This document shows positions 55,830 through 64,000 of a stretch of 64,000 bases of DNA, piece by piece. Position numbers and translations under genes: made by a program. The notes beneath the pieces are model-generated. The model was given only the letters and a program-made list of their open reading frames with translations. It had not been told where the DNA came from and did not search any database. The stretch is taken from contig NZ_SHKW01000001.1 in the NCBI RefSeq assembly GCF_004217555.1, positions 2,232,001-2,296,000 of the forward strand, given 5' to 3'. Each line of letters begins with the position of its first letter. Positions within the stretch are counted from its first letter, which is position 1. The stretch comes from Edaphobacter modestus (GTDB taxonomy: Bacteria; Acidobacteriota; Terriglobia; Terriglobales; Acidobacteriaceae).

Positions 55830-57080
55830 CTATCGTCGGGCGACCCGAAGCACCTTTTTATCCCCATCGTTTTTCGCTGGCTTCAGCCCTAGAATGCCAC
55901 ACACAAAGTCATAAACATTCACGTTCGTAAACGAGGCCATCTTCACTCCGGGTTTTACATCCGGCCCTTCCGCGTAAAAGATCGCCTTCATCTCCGCAAA
56001 CTGTGCCGGATCGAACCCATGTGCTCCCACGCTCTTGAACTCCGACTTCGCCTTCGCTGTAATCGGAACCAGTTCCATGGGTACTACCACCGGATCTCCC
56101 TCGCGCTGATTCCCGCTGAAGTCCAGCTTTCCCGGAACATCCTTTCGCCGATAGACGGAGAATCGCGGATCGTTTGCCGCTTTGAGCTCCTTGTAAATCC
56201 GCTCCTTCTCTGCCTCGGTCTTCGGATACATCTGCTCTCCTTCCGTCGGCGTGTCCTTCAGATCCACCAGCTTGTCCAGGGACAACCACCTGCGGTCCGC
56301 GAGCCTGGCCATCCCATGATCCGACACCACAATCATGTCCACCGGAAGTCCCGTCGCCTTCAGCTTCTCTTCCAGCTCACCCATCAACGCATCCACGTGG
56401 TGCACCGCGTCACGGCACTCCTGCGAGTCCGGCCCGAAGTCATGCCCCGCGTGATCCACGTTCGAGTAGTACACCGAGATCAGGTGCGGTCGCTCCGCTT
56501 CAGGGAGAGCCAGCCACTCCATCACCTGGGTAATGCGTTTCTCATCATCGAACTTGTCATCGAACGGAACCCAGTAGCTCGGCCGCTTCCCCGCAATCTC
56601 AGCCTCCGAGCCCACCCAGAACAGCGACGCCGACCGCATCTTCTGCCGTTCCGCCAGCGACCACAGCGGAACCCCGCCGTACCAGCTTCCATCGCTGTTC
56701 GAAGCATGCTCCTTGTAGGAATACTTCGCATAGTTTCGCGTCGGGTCCAGAAACTCATTGCCCACAATCCCATGATGTTCCGGGTAAAGTCCCGTCACGA
56801 TCGTGTAGTGATTGGGAAAGGTCACCGAAGGAAAACTCGGGATCATGCCCTCAGGCGCGCTCGCGCCCTCCTCCGCCATCTTCAGCAGATGAGGCGCTCC
56901 CCACTTCGTCGCATAGTCCCAGCGGAAGCCGTCCAGCGAAACCAGCACCACATAGTGCGCCCGCTTCGCCTTTGCGGAGTTCGGCGCATTCGACTCATGC
57001 CGCACCGGAGCCACATCAGCAGCCGCCGCGAATCCTGCCAGCGACACAATCGCAACACACACCTTCAGCCCCAGCTTCAT
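55830..57080 (-). CDS. Type I phosphodiesterase/nucleotide pyrophosphatase family protein, secreted
   Basis: About 416 residues from ATG 57080, with GGAG four bases upstream (alternative 57110). Signal peptide LKVCVAIVSLAGFAAAA. The alkaline-phosphatase-fold motifs are VLVSLDGFRWDY with the first metal Asp, the nucleophile Thr in PSVTFPNHYTIV, and GLYPEHHGIVGN. Later ones are NVDHAGHDFGP and VSDHGMARL. These resemble eukaryotic NPP enzymes. The family cleaves nucleotide or lipid phosphodiesters outside the cell. It follows homoserine dehydrogenase after 48 bases on the same strand. Confidence 0.9.
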   Translation of the reverse strand: MKLGLKVCVAIVSLAGFAAAADVAPVRHESNAPNSAKAKRAHYVVLVSLDGFRWDYATKWGAPHLLKMAEEGASAPEGMIPSFPSVTFPNHYTIVTGLYPEHHGIVGNEFLDPTRNYAKYSYKEHASNSDGSWYGGVPLWSLAERQKMRSASLFWVGSEAEIAGKRPSYWVPFDDKFDDEKRITQVMEWLALPEAERPHLISVYYSNVDHAGHDFGPDSQECRDAVHHVDALMGELEEKLKATGLPVDMIVVSDHGMARLADRRWLSLDKLVDLKDTPTEGEQMYPKTEAEKERIYKELKAANDPRFSVYRRKDVPGKLDFSGNQREGDPVVVPMELVPITAKAKSEFKSVGAHGFDPAQFAEMKAIFYAEGPDVKPGVKMASFTNVNVYDFVCGILGLKPAKNDGDKKVLRVARR

Positions 57081-57128
57081 CGATCTCCGCCTCATCTGAA
57101 TCTTCACCACGAGTTGAATACGGCAGCC

Positions 57129-58448
57129 CTACTCCGGCTTGTCTTCCGGCACCAGGACCTGCAGCGTCAGCGGCCGCTCCAGCATGCAGTCCAGCTTCGC
57201 AATCGAGTGGATCGCCTTCTCGATCACCCCCGTCAAACACGGCTCCGTCGTCACCACAAACGGCAGCCTGTGCTTCGGATAGCCGGGCCGTTGCAGCAGC
57301 GAATCGATGTTCGCTCCCACCTTTGCCAACGCTCCCGCAATCGACGAGACGATCCCCGGCTTGTCATCCACCACGAAGCGCAGATAATGCGGCGCCAGAA
57401 ACTCGCCCGTCACCTGCCGCTTCCGTACCGGCAGCTCCACCGCCTTCGCTCCCTGCGACACCGCCAGCAGGTCCGAGACCACCGCCACCGCCGTAGGCTC
57501 GCCACCCGCGCCGTGACCCGAGAACACCACGTCGCCGCCGTAGTTCCCGCTCGTCACCACCATGTTCTGCGTCCCATGCGACCACGCCATCGGCGAGCTC
57601 AACGGAATCAGCATCGGAGCCACCCGCGCATGGACTCGCGTCCCATCCACCTGCGCCCGCGATACCTGCCGGATCGTGCAGCTCAGCTCCTTCGCATACA
57701 CGAAGTCGATCGCCTCAACCGTCGAGATCGTCTGCGTGGCCACCTCGTCAGGATTCAACTCCGCGTGCAGCGCAATCCGCGACAGGATGCACAGCTTCGC
57801 GCGCGCATCGAACCCATCCACATCCGCCGAAGGATTCGCCTCTGCATACCCAAGCTGCTGCGCGTCCTGCAACACCGTCGCATACTCCGCGCCCGTCTCC
57901 ATCCTGCTCAGGATGTAATTGCACGTTCCATTCACGATTCCGCTCAGCCGCGTCACCCGGTCGCCGCCAAGGCCCTGCAGGATCCCCGGAATCACCGGAA
58001 CTCCGCCCGCAACCGCCGCTCCGTACACCAACTGCACGCCATGCTTCGCCGCCAGCCGCTGCAGGCTGGTTCCGCGGTACGCAATCAACTGCTTGTTCGC
58101 CGTCACTACGTGCTTTCCGGCCGAGAGAGCCTTGCGCAGCCATCCCTCCGCCGGAGTCAGCCCACCCATCAACTCGATCACGACGTCGACATCCGACTTC
58201 AGCACATCGTCGATGTTCTCCGTCCACTTCGCCGTCGAAGGAACGAACTTCGCCGCAGCGGAATCACGCTTGCGCGCCACATCGCGGTTGTAAACATGCG
58301 TCAGTGCAATGCCAGGAAACTTCGACCCGGCCAGCACCTTCGCCACCGAGCTGCCAACTGTCCCAAACCCCAGCAGCGCAACCTTTACCACGCCATCGCT
58401 CTTCTTCGCCCCGGCCTTTACCTGCTTCTTCTGCTTTGTCGTCATCAT
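57129..58448 (-). CDS. hom: Homoserine dehydrogenase
   Basis: 439 residues (a second ATG at 58445). NAD-binding VALLGFGTVGSSVAKVL, the catalytic core GGLTPAEGWLRKAL, VTANKQLIAY and GIVNGTCNYILSRM. A C-terminal ACT domain (about 350-430; RFVVDDKPGIVSSIAGALAKVG) is expected to give allosteric control by threonine. The enzyme makes homoserine, the branch point to threonine and methionine. It starts 18 bases after the deaminase gene and precedes the phosphodiesterase, so these three are likely co-transcribed. Confidence 0.95.
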   Translation of the reverse strand: MMTTKQKKQVKAGAKKSDGVVKVALLGFGTVGSSVAKVLAGSKFPGIALTHVYNRDVARKRDSAAAKFVPSTAKWTENIDDVLKSDVDVVIELMGGLTPAEGWLRKALSAGKHVVTANKQLIAYRGTSLQRLAAKHGVQLVYGAAVAGGVPVIPGILQGLGGDRVTRLSGIVNGTCNYILSRMETGAEYATVLQDAQQLGYAEANPSADVDGFDARAKLCILSRIALHAELNPDEVATQTISTVEAIDFVYAKELSCTIRQVSRAQVDGTRVHARVAPMLIPLSSPMAWSHGTQNMVVTSGNYGGDVVFSGHGAGGEPTAVAVVSDLLAVSQGAKAVELPVRKRQVTGEFLAPHYLRFVVDDKPGIVSSIAGALAKVGANIDSLLQRPGYPKHRLPFVVTTEPCLTGVIEKAIHSIAKLDCMLERPLTLQVLVPEDKPE

Positions 58449-58466
58449 CCTCGTCCGTCGTTCGTC

Positions 58467-58940
58467 TCAATAATCCACACGCGCAACAAACTTTCGCCAC
58501 GCATCAAAGCTCTCCGCTCCGTGTTCCGCAAGCATCCGCTTCTCAGGAACCGTTCGCTCTCCCAGATCCTTCCTCATCTCTTCATAGAGAAACGCATCGT
58601 CAAAACCCGCAGCAGCAGCATCCGAGGCAGTTGCGCTGTAGAAGACTGCCTCCATCCGCGACCAGTAAATCGCTGCAAGGCACATCGGGCAAGGTTCGCA
58701 GCTCGTATAGATCACACAGCCTGCAAGCGAAAAATCCCCAAGAGCCCGGCAGGCATTGCGAATCGCCGTCACCTCCGCATGTGCTGTCGGATCGTTCGTC
58801 GCCGTCACCTGGTTGGCGCCCGTCGCGATCACCTGGCCATCGCGCACAATCACCGCGCCAAACGGCCCGCCGCGTCCCGAGGTCACATTCTCGGTTGCAA
58901 GCTCGATCGCCTGCTTCATGAACTCTGGATTGCCCTGCAT
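58467..58940 (-). CDS. Nucleoside/nucleobase deaminase (guanine deaminase type)
   Basis: About 157 residues from ATG 58940, with GGAG a few bases upstream; ATGs at 58952 and 58967 are possible. The zinc site is HAEVTAIRNAC with the catalytic Glu, and CEPCPMCLAAIYW with both Cys. The sequence GGPFGAVIVRDG near the start and the C-terminal GFDDAFLYEEM fit GuaD-type guanine deaminases better than the tRNA adenosine deaminase TadA. It converts a purine base for salvage or breakdown. Specificity needs proof. Confidence 0.85.
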   Translation of the reverse strand: MQGNPEFMKQAIELATENVTSGRGGPFGAVIVRDGQVIATGANQVTATNDPTAHAEVTAIRNACRALGDFSLAGCVIYTSCEPCPMCLAAIYWSRMEAVFYSATASDAAAAGFDDAFLYEEMRKDLGERTVPEKRMLAEHGAESFDAWRKFVARVDY

Positions 58941-59050
58941 CCGGCTCCGCATCCTCGCCGCGCGCACGCCTACCAGACCGCGAGCACAACAAGCCTGTAA
59001 AGATACCTCGATTATTTCACAAGTGCTTTGCTACTCTGCTTCCTAGCAGC

Positions 59051-60454
59051 ATGGCTATCGAATCCATCAATCCCGCCACCGGCAAGCTGCTTCGCAGCTT
59101 CGATCCCCTCACCGAAGAGGCCATCTCCCAGAAGCTCGCCCTCGCCGCCGAAGCCTCGCGCTCCTTCCCCTCCGTCCCTCTCGAGCATCGCGCCCTCTGC
59201 ATGAACAAGCTCGCCTCGCTCCTTGAGCACGAGACCGACGAGATCGCCCCCATCCTCACCCTCGAGATGGGCAAGCCAATCCACGCCGCCCGCCAGGAGG
59301 TCGCCAAGTGCGCCACCGCCTGCCGTTACTACGCCGAAAACGCCGCGCGCATCCTCGCCCCCGAGCCCATCGCCACAGAAAACTCCAGCTACGTCCGCTG
59401 GGACCCCCTCGGCGTGGTCCTCGCCATCATGCCGTGGAACTTCCCCTTCTGGCAGGTCTTCCGCTTTCTCGCTCCGGCCCTCATGGCCGGCAACGTTGGC
59501 CTCCTCAAGCACTCCCCCAACGTTCCCCAGTGCGCCCTGCTCATCGAATCGCTCGTCCGCCGCGCCGGCTTTCCCCGCGGCAGCTTCCAGACCCTCCTCA
59601 TCGAAACCAATCAGGTCGAGCGCATTCTCGCCGACCCACGCATCGCCGCCGTCACTCTCACCGGCTCTGTACCCGCAGGCCGCGCCATCGGAGCCCAGGC
59701 CGGCTGGCTCATCAAAAAATCCGTCCTCGAGCTCGGCGGCTCCGACCCCTTCCTCGTCCTCCCCTCCTGCGACCTCGACGCAGCCGTCGAAACCGCCGTT
59801 CGCGCCCGCCTCGTTAACAACGGCCAGTCCTGCATCGCCGCCAAGCGCTTCATCGTCCACGAGTCCATCTACGACGCCTTCGAACAACGCTTCGTCGCCG
59901 GAATGGAGGCCATGAAGATCGGCGACCCCATGAAGGAGTCAACCGACATCGGCCCGCTCGCCACCGCAAGAATCGCCGAAGAGCTCGAAGCCCAGGTCCA
60001 CGCCGCCATCAAAGACGGCGCACGCATCCTCACTGGCGGACAGCGCATGCTCGGCGACGGCAACTACTTCGAGCCCACCGTCCTCATCAATGTCCCGCGC
60101 ACCAGCGCCGTCTACCGCGAAGAGCTCTTCGGCCCCGTGGCCATGCTCTTCAAGGCCGCCACGCTCGACGAGGCCATCGAAATCGCCAACGACACCCCCT
60201 TCGGCCTTGCGTCCTCCGCGTGGACTCGCGATCCCGCCGAGCAGCAGCGCCTCGTCGCCGAGCTCCAGTGCGGAGCTGTCTTCATCAATGCCATGGTCGC
60301 CTCCGACCCGCGCCTCCCCTTCGGGGGCATCAAGCACTCCGGCTACGGCCGCGAACTCTCCGCCGCCGGAATGCGCGAGTTCCTCAACGCCAAAACCGTC
60401 GTTCTGGCCTCGCACGCTAAACAACCCACTCCATCCACACCGGGACATGGCTAA
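59051..60454 (+). CDS. NAD(P)-dependent succinate-semialdehyde dehydrogenase family protein
   Basis: 467 residues, the shorter aldehyde dehydrogenase type. Motifs are [22 protein letters not shown] for coenzyme binding, [13 protein letters not shown] with the general-base Glu, and the nucleophile Cys in [16 protein letters not shown]. Near the end is the [14 protein letters not shown] element. Such enzymes (Sad/GabD-like) oxidise semialdehydes to acids in GABA or related catabolism. No gabT or similar gene is adjacent, so the substrate is assigned only by family. Confidence 0.88.
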   Translation: MAIESINPATGKLLRSFDPLTEEAISQKLALAAEASRSFPSVPLEHRALCMNKLASLLEHETDEIAPILTLEMGKPIHAARQEVAKCATACRYYAENAARILAPEPIATENSSYVRWDPLGVVLAIMPWNFPFWQVFRFLAPALMAGNVGLLKHSPNVPQCALLIESLVRRAGFPRGSFQTLLIETNQVERILADPRIAAVTLTGSVPAGRAIGAQAGWLIKKSVLELGGSDPFLVLPSCDLDAAVETAVRARLVNNGQSCIAAKRFIVHESIYDAFEQRFVAGMEAMKIGDPMKESTDIGPLATARIAEELEAQVHAAIKDGARILTGGQRMLGDGNYFEPTVLINVPRTSAVYREELFGPVAMLFKAATLDEAIEIANDTPFGLASSAWTRDPAEQQRLVAELQCGAVFINAMVASDPRLPFGGIKHSGYGRELSAAGMREFLNAKTVVLASHAKQPTPSTPGHG

Positions 60455-60531
60455 GGGTGGGGACAGTACGGATTCGCGTGCAAAAGGCCAGAACCGCCGT
60501 TATGTACGGCGATTCTGCTTTCCGTGCATCC

Positions 60532-63500
60532 TTAGAAGATGTATTTGACCGCAAGCTGCATGCGACGCGGGCTATTGTTCACGACACCGTCAACACCCGC
60601 ATTGCGGCGGGTGAAAACAGAGCTTGTAATAAGTTCGCTGCCGAACGTGTCGTAGGTGGTTACATTGGCAGCATTCTGCATTTCAAGTCGAGCCTGAACC
60701 AATTGACTATCCGTAATGCGAAATTCCTTGGAAACCGTGGCATCGACGTTCCAGACGCCTGGCTGGCGGAAATAATTACGACCAAGGTTTGAAAACTCAC
60801 CGGCTGCCGGAGTGACGAGAAGGGCCTTCTGTGCTGCAGTGAAGTAAAACGATTGCCCCGACTCGACGTGCATCTTGCCCATCTTCGGGCTGCACGCACC
60901 TGGAGTAATGCAGGAAGCCGGGGTCCCTACAGCGGAACCGTAGGTATTGGATCCGGCGAAGAACGTAATGGGTCGGCCTGAATACCAGTTTCCATTGCCA
61001 GATATCTCCCATCCGCCTGCCATGAGGTCGAGCGTACGATTCCACTGATTACCGATCTTCTTCCCGCGACCGAAGGGAAGCCGATAGGACCAATAGCCGG
61101 TTACGACCTGCGTATTATCAAAATCTGCAGGGGCATAGTTGAGGCGGGGATTATTGAAGTCGAATGGCGTTCCTGTAGAGCTGAGAGTACTGCCCTGAGC
61201 AACCGTAGTAAACGCCGGATCATAGGAGCGCAAATCGAGCGCTTTGGAGAAGGTGTAGCTGACGGTCATAAGGAACCCATCGGAGAAGCGCTTCTCAATC
61301 TGGGCCTGCAGTCCGTTGTAGTTTGAATAATCCTTCGTAGTCAGCACATTCACTGCTCCCAGGTACTGGGAATAAGGCTTGAAAAAGTTCGCGGGAAGAC
61401 CGGAGTCGACGACGAGAGAATTTCCATCACCCTGAATGCGTTGACCGAGCACCTGTGCAAGTCCGGCTACATTGTTGAGAGTGAGATAAGACGCGTAATT
61501 ACGCTGAAGGAATGCCGCTCCCGTCTCCCCGGCCTTACGACGACTGTCACCAGAGATGATCCTCGTCATGAGTGAACTATCCTGTCCGCTCTTCACCGTA
61601 TTGAATGCGTCGAGGAAACCGTTTGCCCGGTAATTTACCTGGTTGGAGTCATAGCCGCCATAGAGGCCGATACCATGATTACCTATGTACGTAAGGGTGA
61701 AAACGACATCCTTAGCCATCTCTTGTTGAACGCTGAGTCCCCACATGTAGACCTTCGGGGTGCGCATGTTGGGATCAGCAACTGTGACAGAGTTTGCACT
61801 GAAGGGCGGCGGTGTGCGAAGAGCTGTCGGTGTTGTGCCGGGAACCGGTGGAGCCCAGCTCTGCGCACGAACCCCCATCCTCCCCGCAGCGAAATTGTCC
61901 TGCCCACTTGTAGTATCGTTCGCCTGGTAAGTCAGGCCAGGCATTCCCTGGAACACGGACGAAGTAAACGAGAAGGAGTTGATGCGGTCGTAGCCAACAC
62001 GGAAGTTGCCGCGAAGGGAGGTCTTGCCATTGCGATAAGGATCCCAGGCAAACCCAACCGATGGACCAAAGTTGTTCCAATCGTCGTTGTATTCCTTGCC
62101 AGGTACGAAGGTGAGCGGTCCATTGATCTGCGCGCCCAGAAGCACATTCTGGTTTGGAACAAGAAGCGGAAAGCCGCGGAAGCGAGGAGCCATGCGCGCG
62201 TCGAGACGCAGGCCATAATCGAGAACGAGATTCGGCAGAATCTTCCACGAGTCCTGTATGTAGAAGTCATACTCGGGCCATCGGCTATCCATGATATTTA
62301 TCGTTCCCGCCGGATCGAATGCCGTCGAAGCAGAGTTGGACACATACCCAGCGGTTACGCTCCCAACTCGCCCCAGCAGATCGTTGACGGCACTGGTCAA
62401 GGTAGGCTGATCGAACGTCGTGTTAATGCCTGTGGTCGGAACGTTGTAGTTCGCTATATCGACAGGATTGTTAGTGGTGCTGAAGGAGACCTGTGGGGTC
62501 ACATTCACCGATCCGATGGACCCGCGATTGTCGATCTCGCGGCCGTAACGGAAGTTGATGCCGCCCTTGAAGATGTGCGCACCCTTTACCCACGTGTAGT
62601 TATCGACAAGCTGGTAGGTCGTCAGATAACGATTGTTCGAGATGTAGCTGTTACGTGGAAGATAAACTGAGTTATTGAAGTTATACGGTGTGGTTGCCGC
62701 CCCCTCGCCAAGCGCGGGATTCACAAAGGCATAGCCAAAGCGATTCATGCCAACTACAACCTCGTTGGTGGTATTGGCCGTCGGATTCAGACGCCAGTTG
62801 ATGGCAAGATTGCGAGGCTGACGAAAGGTATTGACCTGCGCAGGCGCACCGGGAAATGTCTGGAGACCTCCATTCAACGAATCGGCGTAGGTGTTCTGGT
62901 GGCCCGAGTACCAGCGTCCAAAGATGGCATTTCGATCGGAAAAGATGTGGTCGATCTTTATGGTCTCGTCCACCTGCCTGTCATTCGCCGGAGCGACGAA
63001 GCTGTAACCCGCAGTGTTCAGACCATCGCCGACTGCGAAGTTATTCGGCAGTGGGGTGAGCCCGATGAAGCTCTGAACGCTTGGATCAAGACCCACATGG
63101 AAGGGGTCATTAGCAGCGATATTGTAGGTGCTGACAGGCACGATGGGATTGCCGTTAGCGTCAACCGATGCTCCTGCTGTTCCATAGGGCTGATTGCGGG
63201 CTCCCGCTGCATTCGCATAGCGGATATTTCCAGCGCGGGCGGCGGCTGTATAAACAATGCGATTGACGGATGTTCCCGTGTACGCGTGCAGCAGCTCGAT
63301 ATTGACGAAGAAGAAGGTCTTGTTTTTGAAGATCGGGCCGCCGAGCGATCCACCCGGCATGTTCTGCACAAACTGGGAGCGCGGCTGGCCTAAGGATTTG
63401 TTGACCGGCGAGTTCGCGCGAAGGAACGGCGACTGGTAAAACTCGAAAAGATTTCCATGGTACTGATTCGTTCCCGATTTCGTGACCATCAGCACCTGGC

Positions 63501-64000
63501 CGCCGGTATTGCGTCCGTACTCAGCCGTGAAGTTCGAGGTCAGCACGCGAAATTCGGAGAGCATGTCGGGGTTGAGGTGTGCTGGTGAGGAATTCCCTCC
63601 TCCAGAGCTGCTCTCATTGGCGTCGATGCCATCGAGTACATAATTCCATGCACGATCCCGCGACCCATTGACACTGACCTGCCCTCCAGACGCATAAGAA
63701 CCGCTGACAACGACGCCTGGAATAAACGTCGTAAGTGAGATCGGGTTGCGTCCACTCGTGCCAACAATGGGCAGCTGCGTGAGGGTTTCGTTATCGATCG
63801 TGCCGCCGAAGTTGCCGGAAGATTGTGTCTGTACGAGGTCATAGCCTCCGTTCACTTCCACCGTTTGATCCGTCCCGCCGATCTGCATCGCGATATTGAC
63901 GCTGGTTGGAAGACCGATAGAAAGAACGTTCCCGGTAGATACAAACTGCTTGAAACCAGCCAGCTCGGCGCGGACCGCATAGCTTCCGATCTGCAGGCTG
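60532..64000 (-). CDS. Oar-like TonB-dependent receptor (5' partial)
   Basis: The frame is open through the window edge, so the real start lies beyond 64000; the ATG at 63888 is internal. More than 1150 residues are visible. The first part is the end of a carboxypeptidase-regulatory-like domain (GSYAVRAELAGFKQF, NIAMQIGGTDQTVEVNG). The plug domain follows (VNGSRDRAWNYVLDGIDANESS, FTAEYGRNTGGQV), then a large beta-barrel. It ends ...RRMQLAVKYIF with a terminal Phe, the outer-membrane assembly signal. Acidobacteria encode many such receptors, thought to import large substrates with TonB energy. Ligand unknown. Confidence 0.92.
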   Translation of the reverse strand, partial: SLQIGSYAVRAELAGFKQFVSTGNVLSIGLPTSVNIAMQIGGTDQTVEVNGGYDLVQTQSSGNFGGTIDNETLTQLPIVGTSGRNPISLTTFIPGVVVSGSYASGGQVSVNGSRDRAWNYVLDGIDANESSSGGGNSSPAHLNPDMLSEFRVLTSNFTAEYGRNTGGQVLMVTKSGTNQYHGNLFEFYQSPFLRANSPVNKSLGQPRSQFVQNMPGGSLGGPIFKNKTFFFVNIELLHAYTGTSVNRIVYTAAARAGNIRYANAAGARNQPYGTAGASVDANGNPIVPVSTYNIAANDPFHVGLDPSVQSFIGLTPLPNNFAVGDGLNTAGYSFVAPANDRQVDETIKIDHIFSDRNAIFGRWYSGHQNTYADSLNGGLQTFPGAPAQVNTFRQPRNLAINWRLNPTANTTNEVVVGMNRFGYAFVNPALGEGAATTPYNFNNSVYLPRNSYISNNRYLTTYQLVDNYTWVKGAHIFKGGINFRYGREIDNRGSIGSVNVTPQVSFSTTNNPVDIANYNVPTTGINTTFDQPTLTSAVNDLLGRVGSVTAGYVSNSASTAFDPAGTINIMDSRWPEYDFYIQDSWKILPNLVLDYGLRLDARMAPRFRGFPLLVPNQNVLLGAQINGPLTFVPGKEYNDDWNNFGPSVGFAWDPYRNGKTSLRGNFRVGYDRINSFSFTSSVFQGMPGLTYQANDTTSGQDNFAAGRMGVRAQSWAPPVPGTTPTALRTPPPFSANSVTVADPNMRTPKVYMWGLSVQQEMAKDVVFTLTYIGNHGIGLYGGYDSNQVNYRANGFLDAFNTVKSGQDSSLMTRIISGDSRRKAGETGAAFLQRNYASYLTLNNVAGLAQVLGQRIQGDGNSLVVDSGLPANFFKPYSQYLGAVNVLTTKDYSNYNGLQAQIEKRFSDGFLMTVSYTFSKALDLRSYDPAFTTVAQGSTLSSTGTPFDFNNPRLNYAPADFDNTQVVTGYWSYRLPFGRGKKIGNQWNRTLDLMAGGWEISGNGNWYSGRPITFFAGSNTYGSAVGTPASCITPGACSPKMGKMHVESGQSFYFTAAQKALLVTPAAGEFSNLGRNYFRQPGVWNVDATVSKEFRITDSQLVQARLEMQNAANVTTYDTFGSELITSSVFTRRNAGVDGVVNNSPRRMQLAVKYIF

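Noticed and set aside
56019..59000. A 993-codon open frame on the plus strand, opposite the phosphodiesterase, homoserine dehydrogenase and deaminase genes
   Set aside because: It is extremely rich in Arg, His, Leu and Pro, has no domain, and is the antisense shadow of three well-supported genes in high-GC DNA.
60532..63888. Taking ATG 63888 as the start of the TonB receptor
   Set aside because: The same frame continues to the window edge with carboxypeptidase-regulatory-like sequence, so the ATG is internal and the gene is truncated by the window.

Overview
The window is a gene-dense, high-GC bacterial chromosome segment. It most likely comes from an acidobacterium of the Terriglobia type (Granulicella, Edaphobacter, Terriglobus and relatives). 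This is an inference from the very large Oar-like TonB-dependent receptor, a carboxypeptidase-regulatory-like domain protein, an extracellular alpha-L-fucosidase, many secreted hypothetical proteins of a style common in that group, and the codon bias. There is no rRNA operon, CRISPR array or intact mobile element.

Layout. 1-3833: the 3' end of ssb, a secreted di-haem cytochrome c peroxidase, an AT-rich gap holding a frameshifted IS481-type transposase tail, and an outer-membrane protein. 3971-7404: frataxin-like CyaY, a WaaE/KdtX-type glycosyltransferase, an M28 peptidase and a stand-alone B12-binding mutase subunit. 7394-12078 (minus): an apparent leucine/isovalerate catabolic operon (carboxyltransferase subunit of methylcrotonyl-CoA carboxylase, HMG-CoA lyase, enoyl-CoA hydratase, hotdog thioesterase, SDR). 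12188-14298: lipoprotein, nicotinamidase, DUF3592-like protein and an HD protein. 14510-20524: a zinc-ribbon/XRE regulator followed by the envelope and isoprenoid operon uppS-cdsA-(broken gene)-dxr-rseP. 20607-32240+: small membrane protein, DHH phosphoesterase, CPBP protease, Na+/H+ antiporter, penicillin acylase family enzyme, large membrane protein, ispA, cupin, DUF59 protein and methyltransferase.

33129-37665 (minus) is the translation cluster, read from high to low coordinates: tRNA-Thr(TGT), tRNA-Tyr(GTA), a small ORF, tRNA-Thr(GGT), tRNA-Gly(TCC), a 106-residue unknown protein, tuf, rpmG, tRNA-Trp(CCA), secE, nusG, rplK. It ends at a 21-bp hairpin directly after rplK. 37794-50552 carries a HAD phosphatase, secreted unknowns, GH29 fucosidase, M23 peptidase, thiL, a cystathionine lyase-type enzyme, rsmD, an M50-like protein with its zinc site lost, rsmI and a RibD-type reductase. 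50626-53872 is a sulfur-carrier cysteine pathway (CysM, JAMM protease Mec, CysO, MoeZ). 53970-60454 holds an SRPBCC protein, a circularly permuted D-amino-acid-oxidase-like lipoprotein, a nucleotide pyrophosphatase-type phosphodiesterase, homoserine dehydrogenase, a nucleoside deaminase and a semialdehyde dehydrogenase. The window closes inside an Oar-like TonB receptor.

The most notable items are the permuted oxidase (54525-55709), the M50/CBS protein whose HExxH motif reads REIAR (47327-48451), the cysteine pathway whose CysO carries 21 residues after its GG (50626-53872), the frameshifted gene inside the uppS-cdsA-dxr-rseP operon (17148-17862), and two short membrane-protein ORFs (20607-20765 and 37101-37274). 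Function calls rest on motifs read by eye; no database search was run.
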